A stretch of 64,000 nucleotides of DNA from contig NZ_CP053084.1 of assembly GCF_013004065.1 (NCBI RefSeq), positions 2,356,001 to 2,420,000 on the forward strand, written 5' to 3'. Below the pieces are notes generated by a model, which was not told the DNA's origin, did no database searches, and saw nothing but the letters and a program-made list of their open reading frames with translations. The translations under genes and the position numbers were made by a program. This DNA comes from Limnobacter sp. SAORIC-580 (GTDB taxonomy: Bacteria > Pseudomonadota > Gammaproteobacteria > Burkholderiales > Burkholderiaceae_B). Every line of letters starts with the position of its first letter. Positions within the stretch are counted from its first letter, which is position 1. This document shows positions 44,807 to 58,353 of the stretch, piece after piece.

Positions 44807-46789
44807 TTACAGGTTGGCGCCCACTACCAAAGACAGAAAGTCGCGGTCTTTGAATGGATCGAAATAAGCCTTGTCATTGAACATGCTGTAATTCATTTCA
44901 GCAAAATATCGCGCAGACTGGATCTCGGCCCGAACGCCAACACCCAAATTCATGCGGTCCTCCAGAAAAACGCCATCGGCGGAATAACCTTTGAAGTCAT
45001 GCGAGAAGAAAATTCGAGGCGCCAAAGTAACCCCGAAAATGGCGTCAGGATATTGCGCAACGGACAAAATCCGATAGCCAAACGCAGTTTCAGTTGCATA
45101 GCCGTCGACCACACAGTTCTGGGAATTCGGATTGACGCCTGCATTACAATCGCCACCGTTATACGTCGCATGGGCCCCAGCGCCAAAAGCAGGCGAACGG
45201 CCAAAGCGCTCGCTGGTGAAGGGATCGCCAATTCCGCGCCACATTTGAGCGCCAATCTCGCCAATTACAGCAACCTGGCTTGCTCCCAATCGACGAGGAA
45301 ACAAGGCAATCGTTGACATCTGCGCCTGAATTTTATCCAACGGTTTGGAGCCGGGCAAAATCGAACCAACCGGGAACTGCGCATTGTCGCCATAGCGCGC
45401 CAAAGGACCATCCCCAGTTGCACCACCTTTCAACAAATCTGCGGTGTTGTACGCGGCAGGGAAATCCTTGGTATAACTAACCTCACCAAATACAGAGTAA
45501 CCAAACAACTCGGTTGCGGCAGACAGGCCCGCAACCTGAATATTCTCTGATCCGTAATCAAAGAAATACGACAGTGGATTCACCACACTCTGACCTGCTA
45601 GTTCTAGCCCGTTGAATAAGGAACCGTCAAATCCGGATGGTGTTTTCTTCAAGGACAGATTGGGAATACGCTGGTGATAATTCACAATGTAAGCGCCGAA
45701 CTCAGTGCCAATTTCGCCCGCATAGTAGCGACCAGACAAACCAATCTGCCCAGAATCTTTGGGCCTGCGATCTGCCAATTGGGCCATCCGGAAATTCAAG
45801 CTACTCAGGTCAGCTGGCAAACCCGTGATACCGCCCAAAAGCCCCGCCAAGGGACCCAGACCCGAAAACAGCGTGGTATCGATTGGAATACCGCCAGCAG
45901 TAATTGTGCCCCCACCTGAAAAACTCTGTTGATCATCATAGCCAGTGAAATCGATGTCACCCACCGGGGTGCTCAAGATACCTGGGTTGATTGGGGCACC
46001 CTGGAAATTACAGTTCAACAAATCAGCCTGTGAAAAGAAAGTGCCGCAACCATCCGCAACCACCTTTTCATGGTTCAACTGAACAAAACCTTCCAGAGAC
46101 AGCTCATCTGTTGCCTGAATGTTCGCAGAGATCTGGGGAATGGGGAGGAACACCTCTTTCAGCTGCGCACCCGGGCGACGAAGCGCAGCCGAGTCAAAGT
46201 TGGAATACTGGTTCACACCACCCAACACAAACAAAGCTTCACCCCATGTCACCACCTGATTACCGATTTTCAGGGTCAGAGGCTTGCCCAAGGGCTCATA
46301 ATTACCGAAGAAATATGCATCCAGAAACTGTGCGTCTTCGAATTTCGTACCTTTGTCAAACCCGTTGTCATTCAAAGGTTCATTGGGCCTGAAGCCGTTG
46401 TTAGATGAACCGTGCGGTACCCTATTGCTTCTGTTGTGAAAGTCCGAGAAGGCTTTGGCACGAATGAAAACACCGTAGTTGTCTTTTTTAAGCTCGAGTT
46501 CACCTACAGCCTTGGCCACGGCGTTGAACACATCACCCTTGCTGTAATTCAAATTACCGTCGTCAACCGTACCACTCGAAGCCTTGCCACCATTGCCGAT
46601 GAATACCAAGGACTCGTCAGCGTCCTTCGTTCGCATGGATGCTCCCACCGTCACTTCCATCGCCCATCGGCCCTCAATGCCTGCAGGCCCCTCAAAGGCA
46701 CCGGCAGCAACAGACAAACCGTGCATGGACATCAGCGCAGATAGAACAGCGAATTTCAATGTGGAATTCTTGGGCAGAAAACCGGCCAT
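44807..46789 (-). CDS. DUF1302 family outer-membrane protein
   Basis: 660 residues. A signal peptide (MAGFLPKNSTLKFAVLSALMSM, cleaved around SVA-AG) is followed by sequence with many alternating beta strands ending FLSLVVGANL, consistent with a large outer-membrane barrel. FEDAQFLDAYFFGNYEP and KIGNQVVTWGEALFVLGGVNQ are typical of DUF1302. A cysteine-bearing, probably surface-exposed loop is near residues 245-260 and another near 565-580. GAGGAGAC precedes the ATG. It is the first gene of the cluster and probably provides the outer-membrane channel or receptor. Confidence 0.85.
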   Translation of the reverse strand: MAGFLPKNSTLKFAVLSALMSMHGLSVAAGAFEGPAGIEGRWAMEVTVGASMRTKDADESLVFIGNGGKASSGTVDDGNLNYSKGDVFNAVAKAVGELELKKDNYGVFIRAKAFSDFHNRSNRVPHGSSNNGFRPNEPLNDNGFDKGTKFEDAQFLDAYFFGNYEPLGKPLTLKIGNQVVTWGEALFVLGGVNQYSNFDSAALRRPGAQLKEVFLPIPQISANIQATDELSLEGFVQLNHEKVVADGCGTFFSQADLLNCNFQGAPINPGILSTPVGDIDFTGYDDQQSFSGGGTITAGGIPIDTTLFSGLGPLAGLLGGITGLPADLSSLNFRMAQLADRRPKDSGQIGLSGRYYAGEIGTEFGAYIVNYHQRIPNLSLKKTPSGFDGSLFNGLELAGQSVVNPLSYFFDYGSENIQVAGLSAATELFGYSVFGEVSYTKDFPAAYNTADLLKGGATGDGPLARYGDNAQFPVGSILPGSKPLDKIQAQMSTIALFPRRLGASQVAVIGEIGAQMWRGIGDPFTSERFGRSPAFGAGAHATYNGGDCNAGVNPNSQNCVVDGYATETAFGYRILSVAQYPDAIFGVTLAPRIFFSHDFKGYSADGVFLEDRMNLGVGVRAEIQSARYFAEMNYSMFNDKAYFDPFKDRDFLSLVVGANL

Positions 46790-47070
46790 GTATGTCTCCT
46801 CAGGGCCTTGCTGGCCTCTTGAATAGATAGTGCGATAACTAATCTAAAGTGTGTAATAGTTACCCCTCATACTAAGACACACTCCATTTAGATTCACAAA
46901 TCGAACAATACCCACAAGAAATAGAAAAGCACTTGCAAAAATCCATGTAACTTGTGAGTAAATTTCGATTCCCACTGTGCGCCCAAGTTTAAATTTGCGC
47001 AAGAAACAGATTGCCCCAACAAGCAGTAGGAACCACACTGACAAAGTGAATAACCATTCAGAACATTGCC

Positions 47071-47961
47071 GTGACACAATTTGAAACCCACAAGCAATAC
47101 AAACTCATTGCGAAAGCAATTCAAGTTCTGGAACAACATGCAAGCAACTTTGCAACAGAACACACCGGGATTGAACCCAAATTGGCCATACTGGCCAAGC
47201 ACTTGAATACGTCGCCGTATCACTTGCAACGCACCTTCACCGAGTGGGCCGGAATCAGTCCCAAACAGTTCTTTCACTGTCTGCAAAAAGACCATGCTCG
47301 CAAACTTATTTCCTCGGGAAAAAGTATGCTCCACACAAGCCTGGCACTCGGTCTCTCCAGCAGTAGCAAACTTCACCACCTCATGTTGAAGTTCGAAGCG
47401 CTTACGCCTGGCGAGATTAAAAATGAGGGCCTTAACCAAGTATTCACAATTGGGCATGCGCCCAGTCCGTTCGGTCAAGTATTCGTTTGCCTCACGGCCA
47501 AAGGCATCAACAGCCTTGAGTTTGAAACTGCTGAATTGACTTATCACCAGTGGAAGGGAGAAATTCGCGGGCTATATCCCAAGGCAACTTTTGTCGAGTC
47601 CAGCTCAAAAACAGAAGCACTTGTTGAACAACTTTTTCACCCTACGGGCCATCAAACGGGTGATCTGTATTTGCACCTGCGCGGTACACCATTTCAACTC
47701 CTGGTCTGGCAGGCCTTGATCCACCTGCCCATCGGACAACTTGCAAGCTATCAGCAAATTGCCGCATCAATCGGCAAACCATCTGCAAGCCGTGCTGTAG
47801 GAAGTGCGATCGCCAAGAACCCGGTCGCTTTTTTAATCCCCTGTCATCGGGTCATACAAGCCACCGGAGAACTGGGGCAGTACCGTTGGCAAAACGAACG
47901 CAAAAAAGCCCTGCATCTGTGGGAGCAGGGCCTCATCTCAACAACAATTAACGCCGCTTGA
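47071..47961 (+). CDS. Ada-like methylated-DNA-protein-cysteine methyltransferase with AraC domain
   Basis: 296 residues. An AraC-type DNA-binding domain (about 14-115, with LAKHLNTSPYHLQRTFTEWAGISPKQF) is fused to an O6-alkylguanine-DNA alkyltransferase domain (about 130-290). The active-site cysteine is Cys258 in IPCHR. The N-terminal zinc domain of E. coli Ada that accepts phosphotriester methyl groups is missing, so the usual methylation switch is absent. The GTG start at 47071 has a poor ribosome-binding site. Its 3' end overlaps the convergent reductase gene by 14 bases. Confidence 0.9.
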   Translation: MTQFETHKQYKLIAKAIQVLEQHASNFATEHTGIEPKLAILAKHLNTSPYHLQRTFTEWAGISPKQFFHCLQKDHARKLISSGKSMLHTSLALGLSSSSKLHHLMLKFEALTPGEIKNEGLNQVFTIGHAPSPFGQVFVCLTAKGINSLEFETAELTYHQWKGEIRGLYPKATFVESSSKTEALVEQLFHPTGHQTGDLYLHLRGTPFQLLVWQALIHLPIGQLASYQQIAASIGKPSASRAVGSAIAKNPVAFLIPCHRVIQATGELGQYRWQNERKKALHLWEQGLISTTINAA

Positions 47962-49009
47962 GTAAACCATCATCGATCATTTGAGCAAAGTGATCGCACA
48001 ACGTTTCGATCAATGGCCGGTATTTCACACCCAACAAATTAACCGACCGGCTGTTGTCGAAACGCAAGTGATAGCCCACATTCTTCTGAATAAATTCACG
48101 ACTCACTCCCGCAGCAATCGGCGCAACAAGTTTCACCAAAAACTTGGGCAACTGCTTGGTGGGCAGGGGATACCTCGGGAAACGCGTACGCAAAATCGTT
48201 GCCATTTGCAACAAACTGGCAGTGTGCGCACTCAGAATGTAGCGCCCCTCCGCATTGGAATCAAAACCAGCCAGTACATGCGCTGTCGCCACCTCGCGAA
48301 CGTCAACAACACCGAACTCAAGCATTGGTACACCTGTACGCTGCCGTCCACTGCCCAAGTCGCGCATTACATCAATACTCGTTGACTGGGTTTGGGTGGT
48401 CAATGAAGGCCCCATCACCAAACTTGGATTGATTGTTACCAAGTCCCAGCGAGACTGGCTTTTGCACACATCCCAAGCCTTGCGCTCGGCCATCACTTTT
48501 GAGTAAGAATAAGGTTGATGACCTTCACTGCTGGTGTTGTTCCAAAGTTGCTCCGTGAAAATTCCACCTGGTGCTTTCAAAATTTCGACTGCATCCCCAT
48601 AAATAGAAGCAACCGAACTGGTCAACACCACCCTTCGAACCGTTTCCACCTCATTGCAAGATTTCAAGACATTCTCAGTGCCCTCTACAGCTGGACGAAT
48701 CAGTGCTTCATTGGGATCAGTAAACCCCTTGATCACAAAAGGAGAGGCCGTATGGATCACCAACTCGCATCCCTCAATAGCAGCCTTGAAACTTCCTGGC
48801 TGAATCAAATCGGCATCAAACAACTTCAACGTGCCTTTGGAGCCTTCCGCCAGTTTCCAAAGATGCGCAACCGAACTGGCTTTGTTCGAATCACGCACAG
48901 TCGCGTGCACCACAAACCCTTTGTCGAGCAAATCCTTCACAATCCAACTGGCGATATACCCTGAAGCCCCTGTAACACACACCGGCTTGTTCTTGTCAAT
49001 TGTTACCAT
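47948..49009 (-). CDS. NAD(P)-dependent reductase of the extended SDR / dihydroflavonol-4-reductase type
   Basis: The ATG at 49009 (MVTIDKNKPVCVTGASG) lies 9 bases after AGG; another ATG two codons earlier is too close to it. The 353 residues have the nucleotide fold TGASGYIASWIVKDLL, the active site YSYSKVMAERKAW, and a serine in TSSVAS. It resembles dihydroflavonol reductases and yeast-type methylglyoxal/aldehyde reductases. Substrate unknown. It diverges from the lipoprotein hydrolase gene. Confidence 0.85.
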   Translation of the reverse strand: MVTIDKNKPVCVTGASGYIASWIVKDLLDKGFVVHATVRDSNKASSVAHLWKLAEGSKGTLKLFDADLIQPGSFKAAIEGCELVIHTASPFVIKGFTDPNEALIRPAVEGTENVLKSCNEVETVRRVVLTSSVASIYGDAVEILKAPGGIFTEQLWNNTSSEGHQPYSYSKVMAERKAWDVCKSQSRWDLVTINPSLVMGPSLTTQTQSTSIDVMRDLGSGRQRTGVPMLEFGVVDVREVATAHVLAGFDSNAEGRYILSAHTASLLQMATILRTRFPRYPLPTKQLPKFLVKLVAPIAAGVSREFIQKNVGYHLRFDNSRSVNLLGVKYRPLIETLCDHFAQMIDDGLLKRR

Positions 49010-49093
49010 CGTCATTATCCTGCGTTCAAATTCTGTTTAATATAAAGCATCACCCACAATCAGCACTGTCTGTGCATACTACTGTAGCACCCC

Positions 49094-50020
49094 ATGAAAT
49101 CGACACTGAATCTACTACGTACACTTAAAGTCATCCCGCTAATCCTCTTGGGCGGCTGTTCAGCGCTTCAAGTGGTTAACTCAGTGTCAAAAATTTACAC
49201 CGCAGAAGTGAAAGAAAACATTGCGTTTGGTGCGCATCCGAAGCTGAAATACGATCTGTATCTGCCCAACAATGCCAATAAAGAGTTCAACCACACACCA
49301 GTTGTCGTCTTCTTCTATGGGGGCAGTTGGAATCGGGGCGACAAATCTGAGTACGAGTTTGTTGGCCGGCGCCTCGCATCCATGGGCTACATCACCGCCG
49401 TACCCAACTACCGCTTGTACCCTGAAGTGCAATATCCTGATTTTTTGGAAGATGGCGCACAAAGTATTGCTCACCTGAAAAAAGAACTTCAGAAGCCCGA
49501 GTACAAGAATCTGAATCCATCGCAACAATATGTTTTGATGGGTCACAGTGCCGGGGCCTACAACGCTGCCATGCTGGCACTTGATCCTCGCTGGCTCAAC
49601 GCTGCCGGCCTTGAACACCAAACCAGTGTCCAAGGATTAATTGGGTTGGCTGGTGCCTACAATATTTATCCCATCAAAGACACGGATGTGCAGCCTGTGT
49701 TCAATCACCCCGACTACCCCCCTAAATCGCAACCGATTGACTACGCGGGGAGTCGCAATGTCCCCGCACTGCTCTTGGCGCCCCAAAGTGACACCTTGGT
49801 CAGTATCGAGCGAAACACGAATGCACTACACCAAGCGTTACAGTCAGCAGGCAATCAATCCAAAGTGGAAAGTATTGAAGGGACAGACCACATTACCCTG
49901 ATTGGCACCCTGTCTCCACTTCTGTTTTTCAAAGGCAGCACCACCAAACCAATTGATCAATTCATGCGAGAACTGCATCAAAAAAACAATCTGAGCGCTT
50001 CAAATCCTGAACAAGGCTAG
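49094..50020 (+). CDS. Lipoprotein alpha/beta hydrolase (BD-FAE / carboxylesterase type)
   Basis: 308 residues. A basic N-terminus and lipobox LLGGC (Cys22) indicate a lipid-anchored envelope protein. The alpha/beta-hydrolase core has FFYGGSW (oxyanion strand, with Tyr in place of the usual His), nucleophile Ser152 in GHSAGAY, and candidate Asp233 (PQSDTLV) and His266 (EGTDHITL). Relatives are feruloyl-esterase-like or kynurenine formamidase-like enzymes. It lies 97 bases before the beta-lactamase-like hydrolase gene on the same strand, so both may act on exogenous esters. Confidence 0.83.
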   Translation: MKSTLNLLRTLKVIPLILLGGCSALQVVNSVSKIYTAEVKENIAFGAHPKLKYDLYLPNNANKEFNHTPVVVFFYGGSWNRGDKSEYEFVGRRLASMGYITAVPNYRLYPEVQYPDFLEDGAQSIAHLKKELQKPEYKNLNPSQQYVLMGHSAGAYNAAMLALDPRWLNAAGLEHQTSVQGLIGLAGAYNIYPIKDTDVQPVFNHPDYPPKSQPIDYAGSRNVPALLLAPQSDTLVSIERNTNALHQALQSAGNQSKVESIEGTDHITLIGTLSPLLFFKGSTTKPIDQFMRELHQKNNLSASNPEQG

Positions 50021-50116
50021 AGAGTTCGCCCTAAAAACTCAATTGACCTGGACTTTGGCTTGGAATGATACTTGTAAGTTACACAAATACTTACAACGAC
50101 GAGACAAGCCAAATTT

Positions 50117-51376
50117 ATGTTTAAAAAAACAAATACCGTGTCGATTCCACGAAACGTTGGATCAGTTACCCAAATCGACTCCAAAGCAGAAACCAGCCCC
50201 TATGACGTCAGCATGACTCGCGACAATATCGAGGCCATCTGGAACAGTGTCGAAAGCTTTTACAGAACTGGTTTACAACCTGGAATGACCATGGTTGTGC
50301 GCCGTCAAGGCGAAATTGTACTCAAGCGCTCAATTGGACATGCTAGGGGCAACCCACCCCCAAATCATCCAGACCAGGATGTCGAGCAGGTGTTAATGAC
50401 ACCAGACACACCAATTTGTCTGTTCTCCGCGTCCAAAGCCATTACCGCGATGCTGGTTCACAAACTATGCGAGCAGGGGAAACTTGAACTCAATGACACG
50501 ATCGGAAAGTACATTCCCGAATTTGCGTGCAATGGGAAAGAAAATATCACCATTGCACAAGTTCTGTCACATCGTGCAGGCGTCCCTCAAATACCGATAA
50601 GCAACCCACACCCTTCATTGCTTTTCAAATGGGACAGTGTTATTGACTTGATTAACTCCGGGTACACGAACCGAGGCGACGGCAGCCAACAGGCTTATCA
50701 CGCTATTGTTGGAGGTTACATTCTGGGTGAATTGGTAAAGAGAATCACTGGTAAATCCGTGGAATCCGCTTTGCAAGAATTCATTGCAAAACCGCTGGGT
50801 GCGAAATACCTCACCTATGGTCTTCAGAAAAAACATCAAGAACTGGCCGCGTTCAACTACAGCACAGGTGCAACACCGGTGTTTCCCATCAACGTGCTGG
50901 CTAAACGAGCTCTAAACATTGAATTTGAGAAAATAGCTACCATTTCCAACAGCTCCGGTTTTATGGACGCCAGCATTCCCGCAGGTAATATTTACGGAAC
51001 CGCAGACGAGGTGAGTCGCTTTTATCAAATGATGCTGGATGGTGGTGTTTACAACGGCAATCAAATGTTCGAAGCAAGCACAGTGAAACTGGCCACCCGG
51101 CCAGCTGGCCCTTTAACCATCGACCAAACACTCATGATCCCAATTCGGTTTTCAACCGGATTTATGCTTGGGGAAAATGTTTTCTCTTTGTTTGGCATAA
51201 AAGCTCGAAAAGCATTTGGGCACCTCGGTCTAATCAACATTGTTACTTGGGCAGACCCATCAAGAGATATTTCCGTGGCATTTCTAAATACGGGCAAATC
51301 ACTTGATCCACGCTCCCTCCCCGCCCTTGGGAAAGTATTGGTATCGGTCAGCACCAACTGCAGTGTCCTTAAATAG
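50117..51376 (+). CDS. Beta-lactamase-family serine hydrolase (EstB-like esterase)
   Basis: 419 residues of the class C beta-lactamase/EstB/LACTB fold. The nucleophile motif is SxxK at Ser104-Lys107 (FSASKAIT). A YxA variant of the YxN motif lies in QAYHAIVGG, and the third motif is HLG in FGHLGL. LSHRAGVPQIP is typical of the esterase branch. No signal peptide is obvious. Such proteins are more often esterases than lactamases; antibiotic resistance should not be inferred. A terminator lies 50 bases downstream. Confidence 0.85.
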   Translation: MFKKTNTVSIPRNVGSVTQIDSKAETSPYDVSMTRDNIEAIWNSVESFYRTGLQPGMTMVVRRQGEIVLKRSIGHARGNPPPNHPDQDVEQVLMTPDTPICLFSASKAITAMLVHKLCEQGKLELNDTIGKYIPEFACNGKENITIAQVLSHRAGVPQIPISNPHPSLLFKWDSVIDLINSGYTNRGDGSQQAYHAIVGGYILGELVKRITGKSVESALQEFIAKPLGAKYLTYGLQKKHQELAAFNYSTGATPVFPINVLAKRALNIEFEKIATISNSSGFMDASIPAGNIYGTADEVSRFYQMMLDGGVYNGNQMFEASTVKLATRPAGPLTIDQTLMIPIRFSTGFMLGENVFSLFGIKARKAFGHLGLINIVTWADPSRDISVAFLNTGKSLDPRSLPALGKVLVSVSTNCSVLK

Positions 51377-51426
51377 GCTCTGTTTTATCAAACAATGTTT
51401 TACTCGCGCTGCCGCGTGATCGGAAC

Positions 51427-51459
51427 AAAAACCAGCCCCAAAGATGAGCTGGTTTTTTT
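51427..51459 (+). terminator. Intrinsic terminator of the serine hydrolase gene
   Basis: AAAAACCAGC pairs with GCTGGTTTTT around an 11-base loop, with further U residues after the stem. Confidence 0.8.
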
Positions 51460-51520
51460 GTAACTTAATTTTGTAACTTAAACATCAATATTTAATCGCA
51501 ATAGATATTCAGGATGGACC

Positions 51521-51566
51521 TGAAATAAAAAAAACCCCGCCTCAGGTATTGAGAGCGGGGTTTTTT
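51521..51566 (-). terminator. Terminator of the rRNA operon
   Basis: On the minus strand AAAAAACCCCGC pairs with GCGGGGTTTTTT around a 14-base loop that can itself pair (CTCA / TGAG). A T-rich run follows. It lies just after 5S rRNA. Confidence 0.88.
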
Positions 51567-51577
51567 GGAATTGGAGA

Positions 51578-51692
51578 GCCTGACGATGTCCTACTTTCAC
51601 ATGCGAATGCACACTATCATCGGCGCTAAGGCGTTTCACGGTCCTGTTCGGGATGGGAAGGGGTGGTACCACCTTGCTATGGTCGTCAGGCA
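51578..51692 (-). rRNA. rrf: 5S ribosomal RNA
   Basis: About 115 bases, running from TGCCTGACGACCATAGC at 51692 to the complementary GTCAGGC at 51578. The closing stem and the internal CCATCCCGAACAGG motif are standard for 5S rRNA. It lies 249 bases after 23S. Confidence 0.95.
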
Positions 51693-51941
51693 AAGAGGGT
51701 TGGCTGTAAGTGCGGTGCCTTGATTGCACTTACTTGTTAGCTAACCAGCGTTGCGGCTGATTGGCTCGATTTGGAACTGATGAGTTATCTTTGAGACAGC
51801 GCTGCTATCTTGTTGATGCGTGTTGCGGGTATATCTATTTCAAACAAACTACCTTGGTTTTTATTGAGGCTAAGGTCTAGCCCCGGGTAGATTTACTGTG
51901 TTGTTTCATGTGCGTATCTTTTAAGCAAGGCTCAATGCTAT
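51693..51941 (-). other. 23S-5S spacer
   Basis: 249 bases with no tRNA seen. Bases 51929-51950 form the 3' strand of the pre-23S processing stem (with 54819-54841). The rest shows no recognised element. Confidence 0.7.
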
Positions 51942-54824
<2,883 letters not shown>

Positions 54825-55259
54825 CTATAGCGTTAAGCCCTGCTCAAGTTATTCACAAGAACAACACTGTAATCACCATAAAAAGCAAAGTAGTTTGTGT
54901 GTATTCTAAATTTCAAGCGCCGGTGCGTATTAGGAACAATACACACCCACTTCTTGAGAAGAACGATGATGCAATCGCATCAATCAAAATATCTACACCT
55001 TCGTTAAAAGGAGTATCTATCTCGATATCTCATCATTTCCAAATTGTTAAAGAACAAGTCCAGATCCTGAAGACCTGGCGACTCTTACAGCCAAATGAAT
55101 AAACACCCCAGTGCCCAGCACCACGCGCTTATTCATTTGACCGCAAACCGATGCAAACTCCTGCATCCCTTGCCTAACCGCTAACAGCCAATCTTTTATT
55201 CAAAGACCATTTATTCAAACACTCGATACAAACTTCACGTTTCTTGCAGCACTAAAACT
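54825..55259 (-). other. tRNA-Ala to 23S spacer with boxA
   Basis: 435 bases. It contains a boxA-like antitermination element (TGTTCTTTAACAATT, 55056-55042) and, next to 23S, the 5' strand of the processing stem. No gene is seen. Confidence 0.7.
55042..55056 (-). promoter_or_regulatory. boxA antitermination element before 23S
   Basis: TGTTCTTTAACAA closely matches the rrn boxA consensus TGCTCTTTAACA, which recruits NusB/S10 to keep polymerase processive across the operon. Confidence 0.7.
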
Positions 55260-55335
55260 TGGTGGAGGTGAACGGGATCGAACCGATGACCCCCTGCTTG
55301 CAAAGCAGGTGCTCTCCCAGCTGAGCTACACCCCC
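55260..55335 (-). tRNA. alaT: tRNA-Ala (TGC)
   Basis: 76 bases with encoded CCA. The acceptor stem pairs GGGGGTG with CACCTCC, the anticodon arm is CCTGC-TTTGCAA-GCAGG with anticodon TGC, and the T arm is CGGTTCGATCCCG. It lies in the 16S-23S spacer. Confidence 0.97.
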
Positions 55336-55362
55336 AGGTGTTTTACAACAACTTCAAACCAA

Positions 55363-55439
55363 TGGTGGGTCTGGATGGGCTCGAACCATCGACCCCCGCC
55401 TTATCAAGACGGTGCTCTAACCAACTGAGCTACAGACCC
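55363..55439 (-). tRNA. ileT: tRNA-Ile (GAT)
   Basis: 77 bases with encoded CCA. The acceptor stem pairs GGGTCTG with CAGACCC, the anticodon loop is CTTGATAAG with anticodon GAT, and the T arm is TGGTTCGAGCCCA. It precedes tRNA-Ala, the usual Ile-Ala order after 16S. Confidence 0.97.
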
Positions 55440-55601
55440 CGTAAACTTTTCAGCCCCAGGGCCCTGACCTCTAGACAGTTCTTTCGTTCCGCACTTAAAG
55501 GCCCTCTCTTCTTGCTGCTTGTATCTTCGCGTCTAAACAAACCGATAAGTGTGAGCACTAAAACCAAACAAATTCAAGACTTGAATCTACTTCTCTTTCT
55601 C

Positions 55602-57133
<1,532 letters not shown>

Positions 57134-57434
57134 AATCTCTGCAAAATTTACTAAACTCGACGGAGTAGATGTTTATAAAAGCCTTGACAGCTTTCACATT
57201 CATTTACTTTATTCCGTGAGCACTAACTCTGAATCGTGATTCAAAGTCATTCTTTTTGAGAAAAGAACAAACCTTAAACCCATCTGGTCAGTGCCCACAC
57301 TTATCGGCTGTTAACTTGTTAAAGATCGCTTCGAAATTTCTGCTAACCTTGCTGCTCTTCAAGCTTACTTAAAACCTTGGAGAACCGCTTGTTTGCTTCG
57401 TTTCGTGCTGCTTGTCGTGCAGCAGAGAAACGAG
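57134..57434 (-). other. rRNA operon leader
   Basis: About 300 bases between the rrn promoter and 16S. It contains a boxA-like element at 57316-57328 (CGATCTTTAACAA on the minus strand). No coding region is seen. Confidence 0.7.
57316..57328 (-). promoter_or_regulatory. boxA antitermination element in the rRNA leader
   Basis: The minus strand reads CGATCTTTAACAA, close to the boxA consensus and about 185 bases before 16S. Confidence 0.65.
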
Positions 57435-57463
57435 ATTATGCACATCATCTTTCCACCTGTCAA
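57435..57463 (-). promoter_or_regulatory. rRNA operon promoter
   Basis: A perfect -35 TTGACA (57463-57458), 17-base spacer and -10 CATAAT (57440-57435) on the minus strand, with AT-rich sequence upstream (UP-element position). It diverges from the pseudouridine synthase gene, whose true start lies after it. Confidence 0.8.
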
Positions 57464-57497
57464 ACACTTTTGGCAAATAAATTCAAAGAATCCTTAC

Positions 57498-58229
57498 ATG
57501 AAAGTTAGACCGAGCGTAAAAATACTGCAATCACAAGGACTTGGCAGTCGTCGTGAATGTGAAAATATTTTCTGGAATTCTGAGATTTTTCGCGACGGAA
57601 TTCAGATCGACCCTGAAATCGATGAAATTTCTTTGGGAGACACCCTGTTAATTGACGGAAAAAGCTTCGAAATCACCCAGCACAAGTATGTGCTGATGCA
57701 CAAACCTGCTGGCTATGAGACTTCTCACTTGCCTAGCCACAACCCCTCGGTATTTGATTTATTGCCAAAGCACTATATAAAGCGCGGCCTGCAGGCCGCT
57801 GGCCGATTGGATGTGGACACCACTGGACTTTTGCTGTTTTCAGATGACGGTCAGTTTATTCATCGACTGATAAGTGGGAAGGTGGGCACCAAACAGGAGG
57901 TGGAGAAAATCTATGAGGTGACCGGCGCGCGCCCATTCACAGAGTTGCAGTTGCAACGCTTGCTGGAAGGTGTGGACCTGGATGATGAGCCTGAGATCAT
58001 TTATGCCAGCAAAGCCAACTTACTGGGCAACGGGAGGCTGGAATTGGGCATTACTACAGGGAAGTATCATCAGGTTAAACGAATGGTGGCTGCTGTTGGC
58101 AATCATGTTGAGGCACTGCACCGACGAGTGGTCGGCCCTTACGAATTGCCGACAGACTTGGCCGTTGGCTCCTATATAGAAGTAGACCCAAGCCCGGTGT
58201 TAAACAGGAACACATCGAAAACAGTCTGA
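57498..58229 (+). CDS. rsuA: 16S rRNA pseudouridine synthase, RsuA family
   Basis: RsuA isomerises U516 of 16S rRNA. The ATG at 57498 (MKVRPSVKILQSQGLGSRRE) gives 243 residues; the frame extends 35 codons upstream, but that region holds the rRNA promoter. An S4-like RNA-binding domain (about 1-60) is followed by the catalytic domain with YVLMHKPAGYETS and the active-site motif GRLDVDTTGLLL (catalytic Asp). EGVDLDD and TTGKYHQVKRMVAAVGNHVEALHR complete the family pattern. RluE/RluF-type activity is an alternative within the family. Its location beside an rRNA operon is suggestive but may be chance. Confidence 0.87.
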   Translation: MKVRPSVKILQSQGLGSRRECENIFWNSEIFRDGIQIDPEIDEISLGDTLLIDGKSFEITQHKYVLMHKPAGYETSHLPSHNPSVFDLLPKHYIKRGLQAAGRLDVDTTGLLLFSDDGQFIHRLISGKVGTKQEVEKIYEVTGARPFTELQLQRLLEGVDLDDEPEIIYASKANLLGNGRLELGITTGKYHQVKRMVAAVGNHVEALHRRVVGPYELPTDLAVGSYIEVDPSPVLNRNTSKTV

Positions 58230-58292
58230 ATTAAAAGGCTTTATTACCCTTCAACCCCTCAAAAATGCCCTGAATTCACACGCGAAGATGTA

Positions 58293-58320
58293 TTGTGCCA
58301 ACAAACACTTCGAGTACAAT
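58293..58320 (+). promoter_or_regulatory. Sigma-70 promoter of efp
   Basis: -35 TTGTGC (58293-58298), 16-base spacer, -10 TACAAT (58315-58320). Start near 58327, a leader of about 27 bases. Confidence 0.6.
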
Positions 58321-58353
58321 ACGGGGCTTAAATTTTAAATCCTCATCAAACTC

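Noticed and set aside
46844..47077. 77-codon minus-strand frame with two hydrophobic stretches, upstream of the DUF1302 gene
   Set aside because: Its third-position base use is AT-rich unlike the neighbours, it overlaps the start of the Ada-like gene and fills what should be promoter sequence, and it has no good ribosome-binding site. A real small membrane protein cannot be excluded.
50117..51376. Beta-lactamase (antibiotic resistance) annotation
   Set aside because: The SxxK fold is present, but the sequence pattern, YxA second motif and lack of a signal peptide fit the EstB-type esterase branch better.
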